A DNA stretch of 27,754 nt from JAPUDQ01 sp964462335 (GCA_964462335.1 CAYWYG010000009.1:1-27754), one strand, 5' to 3'. Counted from the stretch's first letter, positions 1 through 7,670 are shown. A program made the numbers and translations. The notes: generated by a model from the sequence alone, not told the origin.

Positions 1-2
1 CC

Positions 3-1220
3 GATTCAATAATCGTGGGGCTCGATATTGGGACTGAGTTTGTCAAAGTCTTGATCGGGCGAGTAAAAGGTGATGATATAGAAATCATCGGGGTCGGTCG
101 ATCGCGTCAGTCTGTCGACGACATGCACAGTGGCGCAATTGCCGATATCGCTGGAGTGGTACGTAATTGCGAGACAGCGCTCGCTGCCGCCGAAGAACAG
201 GCTGGTCTCCAGGGCAAACGGGCGGTTATCGGTATCGCCGGTGAACTAGTCAAAGGATTGACGCAGACCATACGGTATCGCCGACCTCAGCCAGACCGGC
301 CGCTCGATGTCGCTGAGATGGAACTGATCATCGAAAAAGTCCAAGAACGTGCGCAGACAAAAGCACAGACACAGATCGCGCATGAGACGGGTAACCGCGA
401 TGTTGAGGTCAAACTGGTCAACTCGGCGCTTGTCAGTATCCATATAGATGGCTATAAAGTGAGTAATCCGATAGGGTTTCAGGGAAAAGATGTTGCGATA
501 CAGATCTATACAGCTTTTGCGCCAATGGTGCACATCGGTGCTCTTGAGCGAGCGGCTGCTGAGCTGGATCTTGACCTCATCGCTGTTGCCGCAGAGCCGT
601 TTGCAGTGAGTCGCAGTGTGCTCGGTACCGATGCAAGCAGTACATTTACGGCGATCTTGGCTGATGTTGGCGGCGGTACAACTGATATTGCGGTGGTCAA
701 TGATGGAGGTGTTGAAGGCACGAGGATGTTTGGCATCGGCGGGCGAAGTTTCACACGTACCATCGCAGCTGACATGGATATTCACTACGAGGACGCCGAA
801 AAATTAAAAGTCAATCTCGATGAACCAAACCTCAAGTCGACTGTTGCTGAGAAATTGCATAAATCCGTCGATAAGACACTTGATGTATGGATGGGAGGTG
901 TTGAGTTGGCATTGAATGAATTTGATTCTGTCGATCATTTACCGTCACGCATACTTCTCTGTGGCGGCGGCGCAAGTCTCAAGCCGCTTGTGGCAGCGCT
1001 CCAGCAAGGTGATTGGTACAAAAATGTACCGTTTACAAAACGTCCAACGGTCCAATTGATCAGCCCAAGTGATGTCGTCGGGATCAAGGACACGACCGGA
1101 GAGGTCAATGATCATACGTGTATCACGGCTATGGGGCTGCTCAGGGTTGGATATGATACAATTATCGGTACTGATCACGAAAGTGTGAAAGAAAAATTCA
1201 ATAGAATATTACGCGTATGA
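3..1220 (+). CDS. ftsA: FtsA-like actin-fold ATPase, cell division (5' partial)
   Basis: Actin/Hsp70-fold ATPase of the FtsA/PilM group. FtsA tethers FtsZ to the membrane during division. Counting from the GTG at 15, the phosphate-1 motif GLDIGTEFVKVLIG is at residues 2-15, phosphate-2 (ADVGGGTTDIAVV) near 216-228 and the adenosine motif (LLCGGGAS) near 314-321. Residues ~84-170 resemble the FtsA 1C (SHS2) insertion, including DGYKVSNPIGFQGK. The C-terminal tail (SVKEKFNRILRV) looks like the amphipathic membrane-targeting helix of FtsA. The frame is open to the window edge (codons GAT TCA ATA ATC precede the GTG), and family members usually have a few residues before GLDIGT, so the true start is probably upstream of the window. 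The stop overlaps the next start by 4 nt (ATGA), implying translational coupling. PilM is the alternative, but no pilus genes are visible. Confidence 0.78.
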   Translation, partial: DSIIVGLDIGTEFVKVLIGRVKGDDIEIIGVGRSRQSVDDMHSGAIADIAGVVRNCETALAAAEEQAGLQGKRAVIGIAGELVKGLTQTIRYRRPQPDRPLDVAEMELIIEKVQERAQTKAQTQIAHETGNRDVEVKLVNSALVSIHIDGYKVSNPIGFQGKDVAIQIYTAFAPMVHIGALERAAAELDLDLIAVAAEPFAVSRSVLGTDASSTFTAILADVGGGTTDIAVVNDGGVEGTRMFGIGGRSFTRTIAADMDIHYEDAEKLKVNLDEPNLKSTVAEKLHKSVDKTLDVWMGGVELALNEFDSVDHLPSRILLCGGGASLKPLVAALQQGDWYKNVPFTKRPTVQLISPSDVVGIKDTTGEVNDHTCITAMGLLRVGYDTIIGTDHESVKEKFNRILRV

Positions 1221-2848
1221 CAAAACTTGATGAAGCCAAAGCAAAAAAAGATGTCATTTATGTCGATATCGATGATGACATCACGTCAATTATCGATAAA
1301 GTGAAATCAGCGTCTGCGCCAATCGTCGCATTGGTTCCACCGAAACGCATCGGCGCGTTGCAGAGTGTCGTCAATCTTAAATTACTCGATCGTGCGGCGA
1401 ACAGCGCCCACAAGCGCGTCGTTTTGATCACGAGCGATCACGCATTGACTGCCCTTGCGGCAGGTGTTGCGATGCCGGTCGCCCGTAATTTACAGAGTAA
1501 ACCAGAAATCGCCGAAGCCCCGACCGACGAAGGCGAGCTCGATGATGACGTTATCGAAGGAGACGATATATCACCATTACCATCAGATGAGTCACCCGTA
1601 TCAGAAGCCGATAAAGACCAGGCGTCTGGTGAAAAAGCCGCGCCATTGCCACTGTCTGAACGAGGGAAAAGCCATCGAGCGGCATCTGTCCCTAACTTTG
1701 ACGCGTTTCGTAACAAGATCGTGCTTATAGGTGGCGGGATACTAGTACTCATCACTTTTTTGGTATGGGCAATCGTATTTGCACCGCGCGCAACTGTGAC
1801 GATCACGGCCAAGACAACTCCGTATAGTGTAAATACATCACTCAGTGCACGTGTCGGAGCGACACTTGATGCACAAAAGGGTGTTATGCCGGCTATCGCG
1901 AAAGAAATCAAGAAGACGGTCTCACTCGATTTTCAGGCAACGGGTAAAAAAGATGTCGGCGAGAAAGCAACTGGTCCAGTGAAGCTTAGCAATAGTTCTT
2001 CGGTTGCGGTATCGGTCGAAGCCGGTACGGTGTTGATGTCGTCAAGTGGCGCAAAATTTGTCACAAGCGAGGATGTCTCGGTTCCTGCCGCCACACTGGC
2101 CTTTAGCTGTCCCGGGTTTCTCTGCCCTGGATCGGCTACAAGTACGGTGACGGCCAATGCGCCCGGCAGTAGCTATAACGCTGCGAGTGGTTCGCTCTCG
2201 GGCGGGCCATCAAACATTACGGTGACACTGACAAGCCCAACAAGTGGCGGTACTGACAAAACTGTCACGGTTGTGAGTGAGCAAGACGCGCAGGCTGCGA
2301 AAGAAAAATTACAAACACAGGATGCCAATACAGTCAAAGCTGACCTCAAAAAGCAGTTCACGACAGATATGATTGCAGTAGAGGAGAGCTACACGGTGAC
2401 ACCGGGTAACCCGGTTGTTTCACCTGCGGTGGGCGAGGAAGCAAGCACCGCGAAGCTTTCAGTCGAAACCGTCTATACGATGGTTGGTTTTGCTCGGAAT
2501 GATATCCGATCTGTCGTCGAAAAAGATCTGACGAAACAATTAGCAGGCTTACCAAATCAAACGATCTATGATAGTGGTATGGGCAGTATTAAATTTGCCA
2601 GTTTTACACAACAAGACAAAACGTACACGGTCAACCTCAGCACGACTGGCTCAGTCGGCCCATCGATTGACAGCGCGGTGCTTGCCAAAAAACTCGTTGG
2701 CAAACGCGAGGGCGAGATCATCGCTGAGGTGAAGACATATGAGGGTATTCGTCAGGTGAGTGTCAATTTCACGCCATTTTGGGTCTCCACCGCCCCTGCT
2801 GCCGAGAAGATAACTATCAAGTTTTTGATCGAGAATGCCTCACGCTAA
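1217..2848 (+). CDS. Membrane-anchored baseplate J/gp47-like protein
   Basis: 543 aa. Residues 1-90 form a soluble alpha/beta-looking domain (DVIYVDIDDDITSIIDKVK...) that I cannot assign further. Residues ~95-160 are an acidic, Ser/Pro/Asp-rich linker. One transmembrane helix lies at ~168-189, so the rest is probably outside the membrane. The outer part is beta-rich and contains a stretch like the baseplate J/gp47 family: VEAGTVLMSS, then SEDVSVPAAT, then VTANAPGSSYNAASGSL, the usual 'G-T-x-F... V-x-A...G-x-x-x-N' pattern. A small insert there carries two cysteines five residues apart (CPGFLC), possibly a disulfide. In CPR genomes such proteins are often annotated as baseplate J-like but have no phage context, as here. 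The gene lies in an operon between ftsA-like (4-nt overlap) and ruvX (14-nt overlap), suggesting an envelope or division role. The exact function is unknown. Confidence 0.72.
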   Translation: MTKLDEAKAKKDVIYVDIDDDITSIIDKVKSASAPIVALVPPKRIGALQSVVNLKLLDRAANSAHKRVVLITSDHALTALAAGVAMPVARNLQSKPEIAEAPTDEGELDDDVIEGDDISPLPSDESPVSEADKDQASGEKAAPLPLSERGKSHRAASVPNFDAFRNKIVLIGGGILVLITFLVWAIVFAPRATVTITAKTTPYSVNTSLSARVGATLDAQKGVMPAIAKEIKKTVSLDFQATGKKDVGEKATGPVKLSNSSSVAVSVEAGTVLMSSSGAKFVTSEDVSVPAATLAFSCPGFLCPGSATSTVTANAPGSSYNAASGSLSGGPSNITVTLTSPTSGGTDKTVTVVSEQDAQAAKEKLQTQDANTVKADLKKQFTTDMIAVEESYTVTPGNPVVSPAVGEEASTAKLSVETVYTMVGFARNDIRSVVEKDLTKQLAGLPNQTIYDSGMGSIKFASFTQQDKTYTVNLSTTGSVGPSIDSAVLAKKLVGKREGEIIAEVKTYEGIRQVSVNFTPFWVSTAPAAEKITIKFLIENASR

Positions 2849-3239
2849 TAGTATCGGCTTAGACGTCGGTTCGCGACGGATAGGGGTAGCGCTTTCGCGC
2901 GAAGGCGTGCGCCTCGCGAGCCCACTTACGACGCTCCAGGTCGATGGTACTGAAATCGACAGAATTTGCGAGCTTGTGGTTGCGCATCAAGCCGCCTGCA
3001 TTGTCATCGGCTATCCTCGGAATCAATCAGGTGATCCTACGGCGCAGTCGCGTGACGTTGAAGAGTTTGCGACTCGGCTCGAGGCTCGTGTGTCGGTACC
3101 TCTGCATTTTCAAGATGAATCACTGACTTCTGTACTCGCCGAAGACCAGCTCAAAGCACAGAAGAAACCATATCGCAAAGAAGACATTGATGCACGTGCT
3201 GCAGCGCTGATACTTCAAGACTATATAGAGATTGTATGA
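2835..3239 (+). CDS. ruvX: RuvX/YqgF, RNase H-fold nuclease, Holliday junction resolvase family
   Basis: 134 aa, close to the usual ~138 aa. The family (RuvX/YqgF) has an RNase H-like fold, acts in 16S rRNA 5'-end processing and has been proposed as a Holliday junction resolvase. Visible motifs are the first acidic strand GLDVGSRRIGVALS (catalytic Asp at residue 9), VIGYPRNQSGDPTAQS (the conserved G-x-P-x-x-x-x-G loop), FQDESLTSVLAE (second acidic site) and the C-terminal DARAAALILQDYI (third acidic residue). All three acidic positions are present, so an active enzyme is expected. It overlaps the preceding gene by 14 nt and mltG by 4 nt. YqgF next to mltG is a recurrent bacterial arrangement, which supports both calls. 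Confidence 0.93.
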   Translation: MPHANSIGLDVGSRRIGVALSREGVRLASPLTTLQVDGTEIDRICELVVAHQAACIVIGYPRNQSGDPTAQSRDVEEFATRLEARVSVPLHFQDESLTSVLAEDQLKAQKKPYRKEDIDARAAALILQDYIEIV

Positions 3240-4318
3240 TCGACGATATACTTGCCTCACTCGACAAGACGGCGAAGCCGCAGTTTATGATTCGTCGGCC
3301 GACACGACGCAAATGGATCGCTCTCCTATCGCTTGTCGCATGTCTCGGGGTGTGTGTCACTGTATTTTTCATCGAACTGAGTCCTGTTGATCGATCCTCG
3401 CTCACCTATGTGCGCGTGATGATACCTGATGGTGCGGCCGCATCTGATATCGGTCAAATATTGGTCGATCATCATCTGATACGCCATGTATCGACATTTG
3501 AACTTTATACGCTCGTAACAGGCACCAAGGACAAACTGCGCGCAGGTGGCCATGCCCTCAAGAAATCACAGTCACTTTCCGAGATCGTCGCTGATTTAAC
3601 TGGCGATAAAACTGATGACTTTCGTGTGATTATCTTGCCCGGTCTCACGCTTGAGCAACTTGCCGACCCGACCATACGGGGTAGCTTAGCGGATCAGGGT
3701 TTTACGAAAGATGAGATCATGGCCGCGTACGCTGCATCGTATGACCTCCCGCTGTTCAAAGATAAGCCTCTCGGTACGTCACTTGAAGGGTATATACACC
3801 CTGACACGTATGGCGCGACGACGACGGGCTCGCTTGAGGATGTACTGCAGGCGAGTTTCAGAGAAATGCAACGAGTGTTAGTTGAAAAAGATGCCGTAGC
3901 GAAACTGCACGCACAAGGCTTGACGCTGTACCAAGGCATCACTCTCGCATCGATTGTTCAAAAAGAGGTTTCCGACCCCGTGACGCAACGCCAAGTCGCC
4001 CAAGTGTTCTTGAAACGTTTGCGCGACAACATGACGCTTGGCTCAGATGTCACATTTATCTATATTGCGACCAAAGAGGGGCGTACACCGAGTGTCAATG
4101 ACCCTTCACCCTACAATACTCGTCGCACAAAAGGACTTCCGCCCGGGCCAATCGCAAATTTCAACACGTCTGCGCTTGATGCAGTGCTTGATCCGGCAGC
4201 TGGCGATTATGTCTACTTCGTGGCGGGCGATGATGGCGTCACATACTTTGCACGTACCGAAGCAGAACACAATGCCAATATTGCGGCACATTGTAAGGTG
4301 TTATGCAGCCAGCATTAG
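3236..4318 (+). CDS. mltG: Endolytic peptidoglycan transglycosylase MltG (YceG-like)
   Basis: 360 aa. MltG cleaves nascent glycan strands at the outer face of the inner membrane, setting strand length. A cytoplasmic N-terminus rich in Arg/Lys (RRPTRRK) precedes one transmembrane segment at ~27-48. The extracytoplasmic YceG domain shows a LysM-like part (VMIPDGAAASDIGQILVDHHLI), SLEGYIHPDTY (family LEG-x-L-x-P-D-TY), LASIVQKE with the catalytic glutamate at E244, LGSDVTFIYI, and the near-invariant GLPPGPIANF. The start is the ATG overlapping the ruvX stop by 4 nt. It closes the division/envelope operon. No clear terminator follows; the next strong promoter begins 24 nt downstream. Confidence 0.95.
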   Translation: MIDDILASLDKTAKPQFMIRRPTRRKWIALLSLVACLGVCVTVFFIELSPVDRSSLTYVRVMIPDGAAASDIGQILVDHHLIRHVSTFELYTLVTGTKDKLRAGGHALKKSQSLSEIVADLTGDKTDDFRVIILPGLTLEQLADPTIRGSLADQGFTKDEIMAAYAASYDLPLFKDKPLGTSLEGYIHPDTYGATTTGSLEDVLQASFREMQRVLVEKDAVAKLHAQGLTLYQGITLASIVQKEVSDPVTQRQVAQVFLKRLRDNMTLGSDVTFIYIATKEGRTPSVNDPSPYNTRRTKGLPPGPIANFNTSALDAVLDPAAGDYVYFVAGDDGVTYFARTEAEHNANIAAHCKVLCSQH

Positions 4319-4342
4319 ACAGTTTAAATCTTAGGAAACATA

Positions 4343-4358
4343 TTGACTTATAAGTCAA
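4343..4358. repeat. 16-bp perfect palindrome over the -35 box (candidate operator)
   Basis: TTGACTTATAAGTCAA is a perfect inverted repeat whose left end is the -35 hexamer itself. A dimeric repressor bound here would block RNA polymerase. The regulator is unknown and no obvious dedicated regulator gene is adjacent. Confidence 0.5.
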
Positions 4359-4371
4359 TAATACGTATAAT
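4343..4371 (+). promoter_or_regulatory. Sigma-70-type promoter for the LysM-CHAP gene
   Basis: TTGACT at 4343-4348, a 17-nt spacer, and a perfect TATAAT at 4366-4371. This is one of the best promoter matches in the window. Transcription should begin near 4378, about 215 nt before the probable ribosome binding site, so the mRNA has a long leader. Confidence 0.72.
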
Positions 4372-4377
4372 GATATC

Positions 4378-4593
4378 TGCGTATCGGCACTGATCTTAAG
4401 CATTGTCTTAGGGTGGAATCACGTCGTCGATAGCCTACCGGTAAATGTCGCATGGATACTTATCTCAATACCAACACGTAAAATGACATCTAATCCATAA
4501 GCGAATAGGTCGACGCGTATCCTGTCCGTCAGTTGGCGGATAAGACAGAGTAACGGTAGCTGATGCGCGGAAACATGCATCAGGGAGAACATC
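4378..4593 (+). ncRNA. Structured 5' leader, candidate cis-regulatory RNA
   Basis: Between the promoter and the LysM-CHAP gene lies ~215 nt without a convincing reading frame but with nested pairings. TGTCTTA (4404-4410) pairs with TAAGACA (4541-4547), closing a ~144-nt domain. GGATAC (4454-4459) pairs with GTATCC (4517-4522). TCCG (4525-4528) pairs with CGGA (4537-4540). CTACCG (4435-4440) could pair with CGGTAG (4554-4559), crossing the closing stem as a pseudoknot or alternative fold. CTGATGC (4560-4566) pairs with GCATCAG (4577-4583), abutting the Shine-Dalgarno GGGAG at 4583-4587. Short stretches (GGGTGGAATC, TCCGTCAG) recall the ydaO/c-di-AMP riboswitch, a class known upstream of cell-wall hydrolases, but the full consensus is not met. 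The class is therefore unassigned. Confidence 0.45.
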
Positions 4594-4596
4594 ATT
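4583..4596 (+). promoter_or_regulatory. Ribosome binding site with possible AUU start
   Basis: GGGAG at 4583-4587 (AGGGAG from 4582) is followed after 6 nt by ATT at 4594, in frame with the LysM-CHAP gene. No ATG, GTG or TTG lies at the right distance. The frame is open from 4564, and the extra residues supply a cationic n-region (RKNLRSPKRR) before the hydrophobic segment. An AUU start, as in infC, would explain this. Confidence 0.4.
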
Positions 4597-4668
4597 AGCA
4601 TTTCGACGGTAGAACCCACTACCTCACCACGAAAAAATCTGCGATCGCCCAAGCGGCGATTACAGGCT

Positions 4669-5697
4669 TTGACAACATTTACCACGTACGCGACGGCGCT
4701 CGCGTTGGTGGCAAGTGTTGTCTCTGTCGGATATCAGTCGCCTATTCAAAAAAAAGAGACAGGTGACACCACTGCATCGCAACAAACTCTCCAATCAATC
4801 GCGCCGTCTGTTGACCAGGTTCAGGCTGCAGAGCTAGCGGCTGCAACGGCTCAGGTAGCTAACTTGTCGGTTGCGCCGTCCGCATCAAACTTATCAATAT
4901 CATTGTCGGCTAAAAGTGAGCTTGCACAGGTAAGTGATACAATTCTCTCGAAGCCTCAGATTGTCCAGACGGGTACAGGACATCGTGGTATCACAGAATA
5001 TACGGTGATCGCAGGGGATAACACACAGACTGTTGCTGATAAATTTTCTATTACGAAGCAAACACTGAAATGGTCAAATAATCTTGCAAATGACGCACTG
5101 ACACCGGGTACAAAACTATCGATACCTGGCGTCAATGGTGTGATCTATACGGTCAAAGGTAATGACACACTTGATGCGATCGCGTCCAGATACGGTACAG
5201 CAAAAGAGCGTATCGTTATATACAATGATCTCGAGATTAGTGGTATCGTCGCTGGTCAGCGTATCGTTCTACCGGACGGAGTATTGCCGCAAAACGAACG
5301 CCCAGAGGCGCAGCGACCAGCTGCACCGACACGTACGACACCATATGGCTATGCCTATTCGGCTGCTGCCGGTAACCGCTATGACTATGGATATTGTACA
5401 TGGTATGCCTACAATCGACGCGCACAACTTGGCCGTCCTGTCGGCGGTATGTGGGGCGATGCTTCGAGCTGGGATTATTTCGCGCAACAAGCAGGCTATG
5501 TCGTCGATCATACGCCCGAGGTTGGTGCGGTCATGCAGACAGATGTCGGTCGTTGGGGCCACGTCGCTGTGGTCGAGAGTATTGGTACGGACGGTTCTGT
5601 GACGGTGTCAGAGATGAACTATGGGGGTATGTGGAATCGTATGACCTATCGTACACTCGATCCTGGACAAGCGGCTGGTTACAAATATATACACTAG
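4669..5697 (+). CDS. Secreted LysM-LysM-CHAP peptidoglycan hydrolase
   Basis: 342 aa from the TTG at 4669, the furthest upstream conventional start in this frame. An AUU start at 4594 would add 25 residues and is better supported by the ribosome binding site and by a Lys/Arg-rich n-region. A hydrophobic signal segment (YATALALVASVVSVGYQ) follows. LysM 1 is at ~109-153 and LysM 2 at ~158-202, the glycan-binding modules. A Pro/Arg/Thr linker follows (~203-236), then a CHAP amidase/endopeptidase domain at ~237-342 with catalytic Cys243 (YGYCTWYA), His298 (WGHVAVVE) and the polar residue of SEMNY. The protein should be exported and cut peptidoglycan stems or cross-bridges during growth or separation. 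It forms its own transcription unit with a palindrome-controlled promoter and a structured leader, so expression appears tightly regulated. Confidence 0.93.
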   Translation: MTTFTTYATALALVASVVSVGYQSPIQKKETGDTTASQQTLQSIAPSVDQVQAAELAAATAQVANLSVAPSASNLSISLSAKSELAQVSDTILSKPQIVQTGTGHRGITEYTVIAGDNTQTVADKFSITKQTLKWSNNLANDALTPGTKLSIPGVNGVIYTVKGNDTLDAIASRYGTAKERIVIYNDLEISGIVAGQRIVLPDGVLPQNERPEAQRPAAPTRTTPYGYAYSAAAGNRYDYGYCTWYAYNRRAQLGRPVGGMWGDASSWDYFAQQAGYVVDHTPEVGAVMQTDVGRWGHVAVVESIGTDGSVTVSEMNYGGMWNRMTYRTLDPGQAAGYKYIH

Positions 5698-5707
5698 AAC
5701 GCGTAGC

Positions 5708-5731
5708 GCCTACTGTTTGCCAATAGTCGGC
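5708..5731 (+). terminator. Weak hairpin after the LysM-CHAP gene
   Basis: GCCTACT pairs with AGTCGGC (one mismatch) around a 10-nt loop, just after the stop codon. No U-tract follows, so this is at most a weak or factor-dependent termination or mRNA-end hairpin. Confidence 0.2.
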
Positions 5732-5764
5732 TTCGATATTCTAATAGCAAATCAACGCAACCTC

Positions 5765-5773
5765 TGTTATGAT
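5765..5773 (+). promoter_or_regulatory. Extended -10 promoter of obgE, leaderless
   Basis: TGTTATGAT is an extended -10 element (TG-N-TATGAT). Its end is 6 nt before the ATG at 5780, so transcription should start at or next to the start codon. No Shine-Dalgarno site is present. Confidence 0.55.
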
Positions 5774-5779
5774 AGTTCT

Positions 5780-7066
5780 ATGTTTGTTGATCATGCAGTA
5801 GTGTCGGTTCGCGCGGGCAAGGGTGGCGATGGCATCGTCAGTTTTCGTCATGAAAAATACGTTGAGCATGGTGGCCCTGATGGCGGTGATGGTGGGCGAG
5901 GCGGCAATGTCGTCTTTGTTGCTGATGAGCGCAAAAATACGCTGGTTGATTTCCGTTACAAAAAAGATGTAAAAGCCGACGATGGTGAAAGCGGTGGAAA
6001 GCGTCAGAAACATGGCGCCAATGGCTCAGACGTAGTCGTGTCAGTCCCGGTGGGGACACAGGTGTATCGTGATGATGAGCTTCTCGCTGACCTCGCCGCA
6101 AAAGACATGAGAGCGGTGATCGCTCGTGGCGGTGACGGTGGTTTTGGTAACGCGCACTTCAAGAGCTCGACACGCCAGACACCGCGCGTTGCGGAACTCG
6201 GAGAACGAGGCGATGAATTTGAGGCGCGACTTGAGCTCAAACTGCTTGCGGATGTCGGTCTCGTCGGCTTGCCAAATGCCGGCAAATCGACATTTTTGAG
6301 CGTCGTAAGCAATGCGCGTCCCGAGATCGCAGACTATCCGTTTACGACACTGACGCCCAATCTCGGCGTTGCCGATATCGATGAGACGAGCCTACTTATT
6401 GCTGATATTCCTGGGTTGATCGAAGGTGCAAGTGAAGGCAAAGGCCTCGGTGATGCATTTTTGCGTCATGTCGAGCGAACATCAGTGCTACTTCATCTTG
6501 TAGACGCATATAGTGATGATGTCGCGCGGGACTATCAAACGGTCCGTGCCGAACTGAGCCGCTATAATGCCGAGCTAAGCGACCGTCCTGAGGTAGTTGC
6601 GCTGACAAAGATCGAAGGGCTTGATGACGAACTCATTGCGATGCAAACCGATGCGCTGAAGGCGGTGATTGCGCCCAAGACGCCACTTTATGCGATCTCT
6701 TCGGCAGCGCACCGAGGTCTCGATGAAGTGCTTCGTGAGCTTACAAAGATTGTAGCCGCCACTGCCATAACTGAGTCGGTGATGACGGAGACGGAGAGTG
6801 ATGAGACTATCCCGACTATTACACTTCCTGATCGACGCATCGATGAGGCGTGGCAGGTAACGAAAGATGAAGCTGGTTTTACAGTGTCGGGTACCAAGAT
6901 CGAGAAATTCGCGATACGAACTGATTATGGCAATGTCCATAGCATCAATCGTCTTCGCGACATCATGGGCAAGATGGGCATCGCGCACGAATTGCTACGT
7001 GCTGGCGCAAATGGAGCCGACACCGTCACTATCGCTGGTCATAGTTTTACTATGGAAGAGCAATAG
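5780..7066 (+). CDS. obgE: GTPase ObgE/CgtA
   Basis: 428 aa. Obg is a ribosome-associated GTPase in 50S assembly and stress control. The N-terminal glycine-rich OBG fold covers ~1-158 (VRAGKGGDGIVSFRHEKY, GGPDGGDGGRGGNV). The G domain shows G1 GLPNAGKST (163-171), the switch YPFTTLTPN (186-194), G3 DIPG (209-212) and G5 SSAA. The G4 motif reads TKIE (276-279) rather than the usual NKxD, a conservative but notable change. An OCT domain occupies the C-terminus (FAIRTDYGNVHSINRLRDIMGKMGI... DTVTIAGHSF). I chose ATG 5780 over an in-frame upstream start at 5717 because family members begin MFVD and the extended -10 element lies between the two. The 3' end overlaps the convergent PaaX-like gene by 17 nt. 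Confidence 0.96.
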   Translation: MFVDHAVVSVRAGKGGDGIVSFRHEKYVEHGGPDGGDGGRGGNVVFVADERKNTLVDFRYKKDVKADDGESGGKRQKHGANGSDVVVSVPVGTQVYRDDELLADLAAKDMRAVIARGGDGGFGNAHFKSSTRQTPRVAELGERGDEFEARLELKLLADVGLVGLPNAGKSTFLSVVSNARPEIADYPFTTLTPNLGVADIDETSLLIADIPGLIEGASEGKGLGDAFLRHVERTSVLLHLVDAYSDDVARDYQTVRAELSRYNAELSDRPEVVALTKIEGLDDELIAMQTDALKAVIAPKTPLYAISSAAHRGLDEVLRELTKIVAATAITESVMTETESDETIPTITLPDRRIDEAWQVTKDEAGFTVSGTKIEKFAIRTDYGNVHSINRLRDIMGKMGIAHELLRAGANGADTVTIAGHSFTMEEQ

Positions 7067-7622
7067 ACTCAACAAGTCCAGGGTAAGCGCGTCGTAATCG
7101 AGCCGTTGTAGCCGCGTCAAATTGCTGGACGTCAGCGATCGTGACAAATGATTGTAAGTTCAGATACGTCACGAGTTCGCGGATGACATCGTGGCATGGA
7201 TAGGGATGTGCCCAACAGCTACTTTGCAGTATGACGAAACCAAGCCGACGGAGTTGTGAGGTGAGGAGATATCGTGACTCTTTGTGGCGTGAGGGTATAT
7301 CAAACATTACCATATGCCAACATCTGTCCCATACGTCGGGTGGTATGATCTGCAGACTATCGATCGCTAGTCGCTGCACGCGGTACATGGCTTTGATTGT
7401 GAGCCGGAGATGGATCGTTTCGCCGCGGATGGTGACGTCTACCAGCTCTTGGCGACGTAACTCTTTGGTATATCTGACCAGTGTATGCCTTGGTGTATCG
7501 TGACAAATCGTCGCAAGCGCTGAGGGTACATCCCGTGCATCTATCTTCACCCCGTCAAATCCGTACCTGCCGATAGCCTGTAGCAGGTTGTTGATTGCTT
7601 CAGTTGTCGCCGCGCGTCTCAT
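7050..7622 (-). CDS. PaaX-like regulator with Cas2-fold C-terminal domain
   Basis: 190 aa from the ATG at 7622; an ATG at 7628 is also in frame. The N-terminal ~85 residues look like a winged helix (TICHDTPRHTLVRYTKELRRQELVDVTIRGETIHLRLT). The C-terminal part carries the ferredoxin-like Cas2/PaaX-C pattern: WHMVMFDIPSRHKESRYLL, then LRRLGFVILQSSCWAHP. The Asp of FDIP sits where Cas2 has its catalytic Asp. Such proteins are often mislabelled Cas2 in CPR genomes; there is no cas1 or array here. The PaaX family comprises transcriptional repressors, but the ligand and targets are unknown. The start at 7622 fits a leaderless transcript from TATTAT (7634-7629). It is divergent from the large non-coding RNA and shares its ~75-bp promoter region. 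Confidence 0.75.
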   Translation of the reverse strand: MRRAATTEAINNLLQAIGRYGFDGVKIDARDVPSALATICHDTPRHTLVRYTKELRRQELVDVTIRGETIHLRLTIKAMYRVQRLAIDSLQIIPPDVWDRCWHMVMFDIPSRHKESRYLLTSQLRRLGFVILQSSCWAHPYPCHDVIRELVTYLNLQSFVTIADVQQFDAATTARLRRAYPGLVESIALP

Positions 7623-7628
7623 GTCCAT

Positions 7629-7634
7629 ATAATA
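7629..7634 (-). promoter_or_regulatory. -10 element of the PaaX-like gene, leaderless
   Basis: On the minus strand TATTAT ends 6 nt before the ATG at 7622. A weak -35 (TTTATC, 7657-7652) lies 17 nt upstream. Confidence 0.45.
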
Positions 7635-7670
7635 GCAAATATAAAATTATGGATAAAATCAGAAAAACAG

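Noticed and set aside
246..785. Long antisense frames inside ftsA-like, uvrA, obgE and other genes
   Set aside because: They are shadows of strongly conserved genes on the opposite strand and have no family resemblance or initiation signals.
5717..5779. Upstream start of obgE adding 21 residues
   Set aside because: The extension is unlike Obg N-termini and contains the promoter; MFVD at 5780 is the family start.
7050..7622. True Cas2 of a CRISPR system
   Set aside because: There is an N-terminal winged helix, no cas1 or other cas gene, and no repeat array in the window; PaaX-like is the better call.
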